A stretch of DNA of 64,000 nt from NCBI GenBank assembly GCA_023374045.1, contig CM041778.1, positions 401,634,438 through 401,698,437 on the forward strand, given 5' to 3'. The translations under genes were made by a program, and so were the position numbers. Positions 33,931 through 45,554 of the stretch are shown in pieces; the stretch's first letter is position 1, and every line of letters starts with the position of its first letter. The DNA is from Limonium bicolor. Its lineage: Eukaryota; Streptophyta; Magnoliopsida; Caryophyllales; Plumbaginaceae. Below the pieces are notes generated by a model. That model was not told where the DNA came from. It was given only the letters and a program-made list of their open reading frames with translations, and made no database searches.

Positions 33931-36900
33931 ACATTAGGCCTTTTTGAGTTGTTTTAAGCTTTTGATTTTTGGGTCTGACGGGCTTTGGAAAATTCAGGAA
34001 GAAACGATGAATCAAATTGGGATGAATTTTGAGAAAGTGTTTTTAATAATACATGTTATTATAATAAGATGTGGTTTGGGTCTAGGGATTACCCAGTTTA
34101 TTAGGTGGGACCATGGCTCACCTAAATCTTAGGGTTCACCCTCTATCCTAAGGCTTGGTCTTAAGGTCTAATAACTAGGGCTTAGTTATGTGCAAATATG
34201 AAGCAAATAACATATTGCAAAAAAATATACATTCAATGAGAAAAAAATACAAGAGAATAGACAATCCGTACATGGTAATACAAACCAATGCGCATTGAAG
34301 ATCGGAAAATTCATGAATGGTTAGGGTAATCACAAATCAGTTATCCAATTGATGTACATTTCAAAAGGGTCGAATCATGTTACATTTGAAGTTAATTTTC
34401 ACACTAAAATATCAATGCCCCAAAAGCAAAATCAGAAATTAAACAAGGCAATTCCTAAAACAGATTAAAATCACTGAGGGGAATTCAAAATCATGTGTAA
34501 CAAGAAAGCTAACCAGTTGGGTTTCCAAACCCAATGAGGAGTATCAAAGCCCATTGCGCATCAGTAAACTCAATTCTAGTCCAGCAAGCGCGATTCAAAT
34601 CCAGCAAAAGCAACCCAGTAAAGTAAGCAGCCCCAAGCCAGTTCCAATACGAGTAAATCCAACCCAGGTCTCACGGTACCTCAATCAAAACAAATTAATA
34701 AGTTGAATGAGGCAAACACAACAAAGGACAACACGAACCTGCAGATTATATCCGAGCGACAACAATATTCAGATACGGGACCCAAAATGAATCAGTCCCC
34801 AAACCAGAAATGAAGAAGCGTTGTTTCAAACACAGAGCGAAACCAAATCGAACGCCCATTACCAAAGCTTCGAATTATAGAACAGGGTGTTCCAGAGAAC
34901 AAGCCGATTTGGGTCTCCCAAACTCCTGATCAACACATGAGAGAACCACCGCTTCCAGATTTTATCATCGCAGAGAAAAATAGCAAAGATTAAACGACCG
35001 GCAACCCACATCGAACTCTTAATCCAGATCTGATCAAAGAGTACGGCGTCGAGCTCAAACTAAATAGCAGAAGTGCGTGGATCCAGTCCGAACCGACAAG
35101 CAAATCAGTAGATGAATAGCCGACAAAGTCAAAATAAAAGAGAGAAAGCAGAATCGGTAACAATAGGGAAAACTTCCATGGGGATCAAGTACGGCAGAAG
35201 CGGTGGTGATACCCCAAGGCCGGTAAGGGTTCACCACCTCAGAGCAAAAGAGTAGACAATCATAGAGATCAAACATAGACCTCACGAGAGATTTTGCTAC
35301 CGAGAAGTAGGTATCTCACCGTGTACTTGTAGCACCATGAAAGGGAAGAATAAAAGGACACAACCTTAAGGCGTGGTGGTTCACAGCCCAAATTCGCCTT
35401 CAATCGAAGAAGGCCGGGACTCCGATTGAGACGGTGACGGTGAACTTGCTGGCGACTACAATTTAGAAGATGAAGTGAACGTCGAGGAGTTTGAATCTCC
35501 GACGAGGACTGAGGCATTTCGACGGGGTGAGTTGGTCGAAGTGGTAGCGGAGGCGTGGCGACGGGGATGGATGATGGTGATGGCGGCAAAATCAGAGGGG
35601 ATGGTATTGGGTTTTGAATCATGGTTTGAAGGTGCTCGCAGGTGAATCGAGGAGGAAGAAATTGGGATTTCTGAATGCTCGCCGTCCTCCTGCGTGCTTT
35701 CGACTGAGAAGGCGGGGAATGAGCCGTAGGTGGCGACGGCGGAGGTGATTTCGGATGAAGTCATGAAGGAGAGGATGGGAGATGAATGCTTGGGTTCTTC
35801 TAGACGAAGGGAAACGATAGTCGGAGATGGGTAATGAAAGAAAATCGAAGGAGATCGAGGAAGAAGAACATGGGGTCGGTCGTTACTATGGATTGAAGCG
35901 GAAGATCGACAGGGTTTTTTCTTTGTGTTTTGTGTGTGGAGTTGTAAGGAGGAAGACCGGAACGATGGCTACAGTAGGGTTTTTTTTTATGTTGTTATAT
36001 AACAGGAGGGTAGGGATTAGATGTTAGGGTTTGGGTGGCCTTTTTGAAGCTATGGGCTGAAAGTAGTGTGGGTTTAGGGAATTGGGCTAGGTCAGATTTT
36101 AAAAGTGTGGATTGGGTTTGAAATATGAAAAATGAGTGTGTATAAACAGAAATGAAAATGAAAATACTAATGTTAATAGTAGAATAAAATAAAATATAAG
36201 AAAAAGTGGATAGATGAGTAAATAAATAAATAGAATATAAACAATAATAAAAAAAATAGTAAAATAAGTGAATAAACAAAGAGAGACGATTTTGAAACTG
36301 GACTGTCGTTGGAAATTCATTTTTGAAGAATTGTGTTTTTTTTTCTGAAATGTTTTGAAAAAGATTATATAATGATGGTTTCGTCTTAGCACGCACGCTA
36401 ATATGTTTTGAAAAAAAAGAAAGGCGATGACCCCTCTTATTATTTCGGAATTCGCTTTATGGGGTGAGAATTTTTGGTGTCTACAACAAGATGTAGATCT
36501 TAATTAAGTTAAGGAAAGACTTAATCATAATGGGTTATCTAGTAGATATTGTTTGAATACATAATCTTTACATTGTGAGATAGTAGTATAGTATTCTGAG
36601 ATGAGTCCATCGTAGGTCATAATACAATGTTTATTCTAAATTAAGAATAAAGGTATTGAGCTTAAGATTATTATTGAAATTCTTAGATTTAATTATATAA
36701 TATAAACACATTTATGATATAGAGGTCTCAAAAGTCTTGAATGTACGGATTGTGGTTAGGTATGAATAAATTGGATAGGAGTGGACAATTAGCAAATGTT
36801 AATCGAATACATTCCTTGATCTTACCACCTTGGGCTATACAACGTTCTCAGATAACTCAAAGATTATACATAACTTTTAAGTGAGGGCTTAAAAGACAAT

Positions 36901-39417
36901 TGGGACTTAGAAATAAGAGTGAGGAGTTTATTTAAGCTTAACGTAGGCTACAAGTGATTGATGATAGACTACCTTTAATATTCTTAAGAGTACTGTCGAT
37001 TGTTTGCGCAAGTTGACTAGAACTGCTACAGCGTTACCCAGGTACGATTTCTCGTACTCAGAGACTTTGCTAACGGACTTTATGGAATGTTTTGGAAAAC
37101 GCTAACTGAGCTTGAATGGATTTCAAAGGAAACTGTTTGTGTGGCTAACTCAGCTTGATGTGACTAACTGAGCCTTGGATGTGAAACTTTCTTGGGTAAT
37201 GGTTCCTTCTATTTGGTTGTTCCATTTGACATTGTGAAATACCCTGAACTTAAATATGGTGATTATATTACTCTAATATGGTATTTAAGGGCCTGATAGT
37301 GCCTAAGCAATTTTTGGGTAAAGAAAATAAATCCAAAGAAATGAGAAAAACGCTTAGAAAGCGGAAAACGCTAAAATGAGCGTTAAATAACCATAGGAGG
37401 TACGAGACCTCGGTTATAGTATCGTAAGTATTCCTAAGGCTTATTCATGCCTAAGTAGTATACGGGAGTGATTTCCGAAGAAAATGGATCCAAAAAATGC
37501 ATTAAAACGCTAAAAGAGCTTTAGCGCACGTTTTTCGAGGAAACCCGAAAACGTGACTCTAAGTGGTCAAACAGACCCGTAAAAATTGTAAATCATTAAA
37601 TAATAATTATTAAGCATTAACGGAAGCTTAATATTTAGTAAGAGTAAAGAAACGAGAAAATTCCGGAAAACGGGTTCCGGTTAGTAAAAACTGTAGCAAC
37701 CGAGAAGTAGTGGGGTGAGAGTGTAATAAAACAAAACTAGTGTGTCCACTTTTGTAAATAAAAAGCAAAATGTGAGTGTGTGTGTGTGTGTTGGGCGACA
37801 GCTCCCTCCTCTCTCACACACCCTCTTCACTCCCTAATAAGCTAAAGGACAAATAAGAAAATAAAAAGGTAACCCCACCCTCTCTCACCTTACTCTCTCT
37901 CTCTTCTCTCTCTTCCTTCTTCCTCACTCCACCGATTTCCCTCCTCTCTTTCCCCTTGGCTGGCGATTTTGAGAAGCTCCACACCTCCCATGGCTTCTCT
38001 TCATTCTTCTTCAAGCTCTACCTCCATGTGAGCTCCAAATGAAAAATAAAACACATATTTGAACTCCTCTCTTCAAGCTCTACATTTCTATCTTTTCAAA
38101 ATCCGAAAATGAGCAACTTCATCTCCATGGGTTTTCCCCATTTGAAGAGAAAAAACACACCATTGTGAAGCTTGGAGTCTCCTCTTTCCAACAAGGTAAA
38201 AATCTCCATAAAAGATTCAAGTTTCCTCCACCCTCCTTGGAAACCGATTTTTAGCTCTTTATAATGCCTTGTTTTTCCCTCTTCTTTTGAGCATCAATTT
38301 CACCTAGCAATGGTGGTGGATTCTCCTTCTTGAACCAAGGGCTAAAACCCCTCCTAAAGCACTCCAAAGGTAAACCCTAGAAATTTGTATTTTGAACACT
38401 TCAATGAACTAGCATAAATCTAAGGGCTAGTGTATTAATTATACTTGTTTGATGTGCTTTGGGTGATGGGAATGGAGTTTGGCAACTCCATTCCCCATGT
38501 GATCGATTTGTGCAAGAAAGAGGGAAGAAGAAATGGAAAAGAAATGAAGGAATCAAAAGCTCAAGGTAAGAGCTCCTTCCTAGTGCTCAATTTAATGCAT
38601 TAGTGTAATGGGAATGGGTAAAATATTTAAAAGAACCCAAAACCTTGTACTAGTATTGAGAATTGTGAAGTTTGGGTATTTGAGAACAAGTATGTGGATT
38701 GTAGGCCTTAGAGCCAAATAATTGTGTATAGGTATTTGTATTGTGGATTGAGGAAATATTGGTGTATTGGGATTTTGTATGTGTGCTGATAGAACCCTTG
38801 TGGTTTGGCTAGAATAGAGATGAATTTGATGAGAAAGGATGTGTGTGGATAAGTAAGGGAAGTAGATGAACTATGGCAAAATTTTAGTAGGAATTATGTA
38901 TTTAAGGATGACTTGGTGTGTGGGAGAACCAAGGTGTGTATTGAGATTAGTAGAGAGGTTAAGTAGCTATGGGATGGTAACTGTAGTATAAGGGATAGGA
39001 AGTGTAAAATCTGTAGCAAAGTGTATAAGAACAAATGGGAGAAGTTAAGAGAATTTAATGCGCAGAATTTTGGTAAGATGAGTGTTGGAACTTGGGTATA
39101 GGTAGTGCAATGGGTTGGAAATGAATTGGTATGGTAAGGAGAGGTATTTAGAATGCTAGGAATGGCATTGGTTGAGAGAGTATTGGATGGGAGAATTGAA
39201 TTGTAAAATCTGTAGCATGAGAGTAACAAAAAACTGTTACATGTGTTGTAGAAGAAGTAAGAAAATTGTGTAAGTTGTTGATGAATTTAGTAATGGATTT
39301 GGGGGATGAATTAAGGTATTTTAGGAAGCCTAATTGGTGCTAAATCATGTGGGATTACATGTAGGAAGATTGGGGAAGAAATGGGTAAGAAGAGAAAGGA
39401 AAAACAAAACCTGTAAC

Positions 39418-39778
39418 AAGGTTCTGGAACCGTCCGACCCAGAGTCTGGATCGGACGTGGGTCGGACAGGGCTTAAACAACGAGATGTAAACTTTCTGGA
39501 ATGGTCCGACCCAGAGCCGTGGATCGGACGTGGGTCGGACAGGCTAAAATTTTCCGTCGTCGAAGTTTCTGACTTCGTCCGACCCAGACGTTGGGTCGGA
39601 CGTGGGTCGGACAGAGCTTGGACGACAGGACTAAAACCTTCTGGAATGGTCCGACCCAGGGAGTATGGGTCGGACGGAATAGTGCTGGGTCGGACAGGGA
39701 GAATTTCTGAGAGAGAATCCTACTGGAACGGTCCGCCCAGGGCTTGGGTCGGACGGTGGGTCGACGGCCCTAACTTAC
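39418..39778. repeat. GC hairpin minisatellite in the element A-family solo LTR
   Basis: About five units of the form 'ctggaatGGTCCGACCCAGAG..tGGGTCGGACgtGGGTCGGACAGG', with GGTCCGACCC and GGGTCGGAC as inverted partners. The equivalent array at 14485-14822 uses a diverged motif. Confidence 0.88.
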
Positions 39779-40889
39779 AAATATATATTAGTAACATAGT
39801 AATCATATGTATGTATGTATAGTAGGTCAGTACATGATAGAGGACCTTAGTAATAAACCATTAATGTGACAACAATGGTGAAGAAGTAGTATGGGATAGG
39901 AAACAAGTATGAAAAGTAATGAAGTAGGTTGAGATGAGAACATTAAGTATACCGGGATAACGGTAAGTACGGGAATAGTATTATTTGTGTATCGAAAGAG
40001 TATAGTATTAATAATCATGTTGAAATATTATCAGTGGTACAAGTACGAACCATGGAACAAGGGAACACATGGTGAATCTAACTCCGGTGAAAGGTATGAT
40101 TTTCTCATGCCCCGTATGCTAACCGAGTTACGTTGATTTGTGTGCTGTATGCCGGCTAATCAAGACTAAAGCATGAAAACGGTTTATTGCCTTTCATTAT
40201 ATGTCTTGCTGTGTGTTGATTGAGCTAACCTTCTTGAATGATTGTGTGGCTTTACTTAGTGCGTAGACCGACTCATAGATGAGTCTTGTTGTGTATTGAC
40301 TCGTAGCGAGAGTCATGTGTGAATTAATGGAACCGTAGCAACGCACTAAACCAATAAACCAATAAATGGTAACGTAAACCAATGAACTCACTAGAATGTG
40401 AGAGAGTGTACGGGAGTAATAACTTTCCGATAACGGTAGGAGAAACGAAATGAATAATCCACAAACGAACAGTAGTGGAAGTATATAAGTAACCTCTATT
40501 AGAGGAACTAATCTTGGTGCAAAACATGAACCATGAGAGTAGTAAAGAATGACGAGGGATCTCCAAACCCCTTAGTAATTAGTCGACCCATTATGAGAGG
40601 ACCCGACTGATGTAAGTATGCCCCGAACGAGAGAGTGTCCGATATGTTGGGGAAACCCTTAAATCTGAGGATACTAGACGGTATAATTCCCTATGCTAAC
40701 AGAGGTTATCGAGAGAGATACTTCTAGGCTAACCCATGAGGTTGTGTTGTGCTCTGAGAGAAGAGTGTTGGGAATTCGTGTAGTCCGGTAGTACGGACAT
40801 TTGAGTATTTGAGGAGCTAAGCGTATAGCCCTCGTATTGTAGGTCCGATGGCGAGTCTTGAGTATGACTCCGCCCAGAGGCCAAAGTAA

Positions 40890-41290
40890 TGAGTATTGCG
40901 TATGTACGAGTAAGGTAATGAGTATCGAGTAAGAAGTAAGTATGAGTATGTAAAGAGTACCGAGTACTGAGTATGTATGAGTAAGTATTGAGTATTGAGT
41001 ATGTATGAGTAAGTATGAGTAAGTAAGGAGTATTGAGTAATGAGTACGCATAAGTGTAGTAACGAGTACGGAGTAAGAAACGTGTACGAGTAAGGTATCA
41101 AACATGGAGTGTTGAGTATGTAGGAGTAAGGAATAGGTATGAGTGGAGTAGTGAATACCGAATATAGTACGAAGAGTAATGAATGAATAACAAATACGAA
41201 TGGTTGACCATCGATCTGCCTTCCTTAGTAAGTATTGAATTTGTATGTGCATGTAAGTATGGTTGTGGTATTGTTGTAGTATGAGTATGT
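40890..41290. repeat. GAGTA-rich low-complexity tract
   Basis: Irregular repeats of 'gagtaagtat', 'gagtattgagta' and 'tatgagtaag'. The minus-strand frames here (rich in Tyr, Ser, Leu and Thr) arise from this composition and are not genes. Confidence 0.85.
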
Positions 41291-41994
41291 ATGTAAGCAT
41301 GTAAATGAACTCCATGTATATTCGACCCAAGTAGTCGATGTACCGCGGTTAGCACGCGGTATATGCGGAAGTCATATTCAGCGTAAGCTGACCCCCTCGG
41401 GGACCATTTTTAGTGTGCAGGTACCCGAAGCTGATCGCCGTTCGAGAGAGTAGGACGGGGACTGCTGCGTAAGCATGGGTAGTTGGATAGTAGGGATTGG
41501 TACTCGTATTGTAATGCGAATTTGGAAGTTAAACTGTATCGGTAATTTAAGGATTGTAGTATACTCGGTAGAGTAATGTATTGGAGTTGTAATTGGGTTA
41601 TGGAGGAGTATGAAATGGAAAGTATTGTATTGTGTAGAGCACTCGGTATATTCATAATCATCAGACCGGTAGTATGTAGTATTGTAATCCGCCTTGTTAG
41701 TCACGTGGGTGACTAACGGCATTGTACACCCGCCGTTGAGTAAGTATTATCCGCTGCAAAGGTAAGTATTTGTACAGTAATGACGGTATTAGCGGTAGGG
41801 GTGTTACACATTGACTGCTTAGGGTTTACGCTTCTGCACTCTGTAGGACTGAGTGTTTTGGTATTGCTATAGTTAGTGATCTGGTGGGAACTTGGAAAAG
41901 GTCAATTTTGGTAAATTCTTCTTTTGACTCTGGATATCATTTCATCCATGAGCTGGTTCTTGAGGTTTCGACGTGCGCGCGTCTTCAATGGTAA

Positions 41995-42213
41995 CAGTGA
42001 GGGGTTGTATATCCTTGTCCCAAAAGGGACGTGTAGACAGTGAGGGGTTGTATATCCCCTGTCCTTAGTGGACGTAGTTAACAGAGAGGGGTTGTATATC
42101 CCTTGTCCAAAAGGGACGTTGTAGACAGTGAGGGGCTGTATATCCCCTGTCCTTAGTGGACGTGGTAAACAGTGAGGGGCTGTATATCCCCTGTCCTAAA
42201 AGGACGTACTTGG
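41995..42213. repeat. Hairpin minisatellite in the LARD LTR (second copy)
   Basis: Five units as at 23654-23878, with small losses in the first unit. Confidence 0.93.
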
Positions 42214-42903
42214 CGGTGGGGCCATCTCTCCCAATTGAATTTATTCCTCTTGAGTATATTTTGTCTATGGGATTCAGCTTTCTGAAATGGTGGGGACATA
42301 AACTGTCTACCACGGGTTATGGGTATTCATATCATTCCTAGTCCTTTGTGACTACCTGAGTCTTTCTATTCTTAACCAGAATTGGTTCTAACATCAATAA
42401 TGGATGCTTACTAACTATATGGTGTGACTTCTTAAGTGGTTGACTTGGTTCTTTGTCTCTATCCTTAACTTGTTCTTTCTTCTCTATGATTGTGTTTTGA
42501 AGTGCCTCCTTTCCCTGTTTTACTTACAAGGGTTTGATTTCAAGTTGCTGTTTATTTTGAAGAGTTATGTTTTAAATATTATTTTGGAGAATTGTACCAG
42601 TTCCATTCTAGGGAACTGACTCACCCCTCTCGGGGTGGGCTGCTTGGTTTCATCTTACTGGTACAAATTGATTTACAGGTGGCCACGAAGAGCATGAGTG
42701 ATTGGGATGGGATTAAGTTTATGGAGAGTGAATATATTTTATTATTGTTATGTTAATGTTAAGTTTTCTCGAAGTTCAGACCGAACTTAGTTAATTGTAA
42801 TGGTTGTAATTGGTGAGGTTGGTACCGGGTGTTTGGAGCCCGATGGTCTATAGCACCTTTAGTTTATTTTCCGCTGTTGTTTTATTATTATAGGGGTGTT
42901 ACA

Positions 42904-44729
42904 GTCGTAGTCTGAGAGAAACTCTATCCACCTTCTCTGTCTCAAATTCAACTCTTTCTGCGTGAACACATATTGTAAGCTCTTGTGGTCGGAGTAGATG
43001 GTGATGCTTACCCCATAGAGAGTGTCACCATATCTTCAAGGCGAAGACAATGGCTCCTAACTCTAAGTCGTGTGTCGGGTAATTCTCCTCATACTTTTTC
43101 AGCTGGCGGGAGGCATAAGCTACAACCTTGCCATGCTGAATGAGTACGCATCCCATTCCCTTGCCTGATGCATCACAATACACCTCAAATCCCTATGTAC
43201 CCTCTGGAAGAGTAAGGATGGACGCTGAGGTCAATGAGTCCTTTAGGCTTTGAAATGATACTTCGCACTCGTCTGTCCATACAAACGGTGCATCTTTCTT
43301 CATCAGTGTAGTCATGGGCTTAGCAACTTTCGAGAAGTCCTTTACAAATCTCCGGTAGTAACCGGCTAGACCAAGAAGCTCCTAATGTCGGTAACAGTTG
43401 GGTCTAGGTCATGATCGTACAGCTTCAATCTTAGAAGGGTCAACTGAAATATGCGCTCGAGATGACATGACCAAGGAATGATACCTGATCTAGCCAGAAC
43501 TCGCATTTGGAGAACTTCGCATACAGCTGGTTCTCGCAAAGTGTCTCAAGTACTTTCCTCAAATGAATTTCATGCTCTTCTGCTGATTTTGAGTACACAA
43601 GGATATCGTCGATGAAAACAACAACTGAAGTGTCCAACTGCTCACTGAATAGTCGATTCATTAAATCCATGAATTTTACTGGTGCATTTGACAAACCGAA
43701 TGGCATGACAGTAAATTTGTAGTGGCCATATCTAGTGCGGAATGCCGTTTTCTCGATGTCTTGCTCTCTGATAGCAATCTGATGATACCCAGAACGGAGG
43801 TCGATCTTGGAGAAGACTAAGGCTCCTTTCAGCTGGTCGAATAGGTCGTCGATGTGTGGCAATGGGTATTTATTCTTGACTGTAACCGCATTCAGCTCGC
43901 GGTAGTCAATACAAAGTCGAAGGCTATCGTCCTTCTTCTTCACGAAGAGGACCGGTGCTCCCCAGGGTGATACGCTCGGGCGTATGAACCCTTTGTCGAG
44001 AAGATCACGTAACTATTCCTTCAACTCTGTCATTTCTGCAGGTGTCATGCGGTACGGTGCCCTAGCAATGGGACCAGTACCTGGCAAGAGGTCAATCTCA
44101 AACTCTACTGCTCTTCGAGGTGGCATACCAGGCAGCTCCTTAGGGAATACATCAGGGAATTCAGATACAATGGGTACTTCGGGGTTGAACTCTGGATCTC
44201 TCTCCAGGTCTTGTACATAACACAAATACACTTCTTTGCCCTTTCTGAGCTCCTGGTACATAGACATAGCGGAGATGACTGTGGTCGAAGGCTCTCTCGG
44301 TCTCGGGCGGTAAGATACAGTAACCCCAGAAGGACTCTTGAGCAGCAATCGATGCTCGACGCAGAGGATTCGCCCCTTGTGCAGCTCCAACCAATTCATT
44401 CCGATTATCAAGTCGAATCCCCATCCATTAAACTCAATGAAGGAGATGGGAAACGCTTCGCCTTTGATTTGGATCGTGGCTGATTTATAGTATTTGGTAC
44501 ATCGTATTCGCTCCTTCGATGGGAGAGTAACCAGGAAATTCGGTAGCTCATCCGCATCTAGCCCCAACCTCTTCACAAAATATGGTGATACGAAGGTATG
44601 AGAGGCGTCGGAGTCGAATAACACTGAGGCTTCAATGCCGTTCACTGGGAAGGTTCCCGTTAAGATGGTGCCGCTTTTGCCGGCTTGTGCTTCGGTGAGG
44701 ATACTCGGGTTACCTTCGGTACGGTCCAC
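42904..44729 (-). pseudogene. Element A pol, 5' part: protease, reverse transcriptase and RNase H
   Basis: Reading leftward: an aspartic protease with LFDSDASHTFVS (about 44600-44640), in which the usual DSGA is changed to DSDA; a linker ending AEMTELKE; then reverse transcriptase with a [11 protein letters not shown] block, a [11 protein letters not shown] block and FIDDILVYS (catalytic Asp pair, about 43605-43635); then RNase H ([10 protein letters not shown]...SDHKSLQY). It would make DNA from element RNA. Breaks: an in-frame TAG at 44013-44015 between protease and RT, a stop/frameshift at about 43440, and further stops in RNase H. The frame begins right after a TAG (44733-44735) that lies at a possible splice acceptor. 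At 42903 it is cut by the LARD-type element and resumes at 18687. Confidence 0.92.
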
Positions 44730-44873
44730 AACCTATTGAAGTCACAATTTCATAAGTAATGATGGTGGACACAAGTGGAATTTAACTCAACACTGCTCTT
44801 TATTGATAAACCAACCATCATACATACCGTGTCTCTAATACACGTTACTAATACATTACATGATACTATAGAT
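44730..44873 (-). other. Spacer between the AlkB frame and pol
   Basis: On the minus strand this 144-bp stretch follows the AlkB stop. It contains an AATAAA (44799-44804), a possible polyadenylation signal, and ends in TTCAATAG just before the protease frame, which looks like a splice acceptor. No coding sequence is seen. Confidence 0.5.
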
Positions 44874-45554
44874 TTAATACTTCCTAAAGGTAAGGTTTGG
44901 GCGTCCTGGTTTCATGTGTGTGGCATTGATTATTGCCGGTGGTGCCATATTCAACTTGATCTTGTTGATCCCGTGATACAGCATCCTAGATTTTCCACTC
45001 ATGATTAGGACATCTCCTGATCTCAATACCAGTTTCTGTGTGAGGTCCACACACTTCTGCTCTCTATACATAAATACGGCGTCATCACCAATGGACCAAG
45101 ACACTACGGGCACTCCTCGTTCAAGAGATTCTGTTGTCTCGTCCTTGTCTTGGTGTAACCCAAGTCGTCCTTCTTTCTCATAGAAGTTGACGATACAAAT
45201 GTCTGCTTCAAGTGTGGGGATCAGATCATTTTCACATTGTTGTGCAAGTTCTACAGCTTGTGTGACAAGCGTCTGGAATTCTGGGGGTATTGTTGATGGT
45301 GTCGCTCCGTCTTGTGTTCGTGTCTCTTGGTATGTCTTGGTATAAGGATTCCAGTCCTTTCCCAAGCACATCATCTTCAGCTTCATCTTCACTCCACCGG
45401 GGAATTTGGGTGTATAAAATCCTCCTGAACCCGTTCCTAGTTCGTTGCATCATCGGATGATTGTAATTTGGGCTTCGGGTGTCAGGTATCCCTTTAATAG
45501 AATCATACCTGGGCGGATGACCTGACACTGTTCGCTGGAGTAGTGGTATGTGGT
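44874..45554 (-). pseudogene. AlkB-type Fe(II)/2-oxoglutarate dioxygenase, main part
   Basis: This is the C-terminal 226 codons of an AlkB-like reading frame on the same strand as element A. AlkB enzymes remove methyl groups from DNA or RNA by oxidation, using iron and 2-oxoglutarate. Visible: the VIRPGMILLKGYLT N-terminal strand; ICIVNFY before the core; the iron-binding H-x-D (HQD, codons 45147-45155); the SWSIGDDAVFMY strand; SGDVLIMSGKSR; the distal iron His in YHG (codon 44973-44975); and the two Arg of RPNLTFR (44901-44903 and 44883-44885) that bind 2-oxoglutarate. All key residues are present. It looks most like plant ALKBH1-type proteins but is shorter. One in-frame TGA (45450-45452) breaks it, and a hAT separates it from its first 26 codons. 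It lies between gag and protease of element A. Confidence 0.9.
45450..45452 (-). other. Premature in-frame TGA in the AlkB frame
   Basis: The codon sits just after the segment QITIIR and before CNELG. The reading continues without a shift on both sides, so a single base change would account for it. No other stop or frameshift is present in the AlkB frame. Confidence 0.88.

Larger units (their letters stand above)
30824..36485 (-). mobile_element. Solo LTR (5662 bp), probably Tat/Ogre-type, nested in the LARD LTR
   Basis: On the minus strand it begins TGTAGACACCAAAAATTC and ends CACCCTCCACA. An exact 5-bp duplication ACAAG flanks it (30819-30823 and 36486-36490), and the 5' LTR of the LARD shows the intact target at about 22720-22740. 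There is no second terminal repeat, PBS or pol, so it is a solo LTR. The size and the TGTAGACACC start suggest a Tat/Ogre lineage, an inference from general family knowledge. A TATA-like TTATATAAC on the minus strand near 35993-36002 is followed by a CT-rich leader. It carries several internal minisatellites (31737-31985, 32490-32660, 33210-33500). Frames near 35269-35764 on the minus strand are Ser/Pro/Thr-rich and unrecognised. Confidence 0.85.
37235..41808 (+). mobile_element. Solo LTR (4574 bp) of the element A family, nested in the LARD LTR
   Basis: It begins TGAAATACCCTG and ends GCGGTAGGGGTGTTACA, like the reverse complement of the element A LTR at 12841-16692. The exact duplication CATTG (37230-37234 and 41809-41813) marks the insertion; the 5' LTR of the LARD keeps the intact site near 23465. 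No PBS, PPT or coding region is present. It holds the family's GC hairpin array (39418-39778) and a GAGTA/TATGAGTAAG-rich tract (about 40890-41290). It is longer than the element A LTR (4574 versus 3852 bp), mostly through repeat tracts. No gene is visible in it. Confidence 0.92.
18688..42903 (+). mobile_element. LARD-type non-coding LTR retrotransposon with ~5.9-kb LTRs, nested in element A
   Basis: It has two LTRs: 18688-24575 (intact, 5888 bp) and 26762-42903 (same sequence split by two insertions). Each begins TGAAATA(A/C)CCC and ends GGGTGTTACA. It has a tRNA-Met PBS at 24581-24592, a PPT just before 26762, and an exact duplication GTCGT (18683-18687 and 42904-42908). The 2.2-kb interior has no protein domain that I recognise. 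Long LTRs around a short non-coding interior fit the LARD class. LTR ends and PBS resemble element A, so it is probably a gypsy-derived relative that uses a chromovirus partner. Confidence 0.92.
26762..42903 (+). repeat. 3' LTR of the LARD-type element, split by two insertions
   Basis: LTR sequence occupies 26762-30823, 36491-37229 (with flanking TSDs) and 41814-42903, collinear with 18688-24575. The gaps are the solo LTRs at 30824-36485 and 37235-41808. The hairpin minisatellite recurs at 41995-42213. Differences from the 5' LTR are scattered substitutions and short indels, larger near 27000-27100 (versus about 18935-19030). Confidence 0.92.

Noticed and set aside
36099..36392. Hydrophobic minus-strand frame that could suggest a membrane protein
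   Set aside because: It comes from an AT-rich stretch in the solo LTR, with Phe/Ile/Tyr-rich composition in two frames.
41098..41355. Long minus-strand frames rich in Tyr, Ser, Leu and Thr (40674-41330 and others)
   Set aside because: They follow from the GAGTA/TATGAGTAAG low-complexity tract in a solo LTR.
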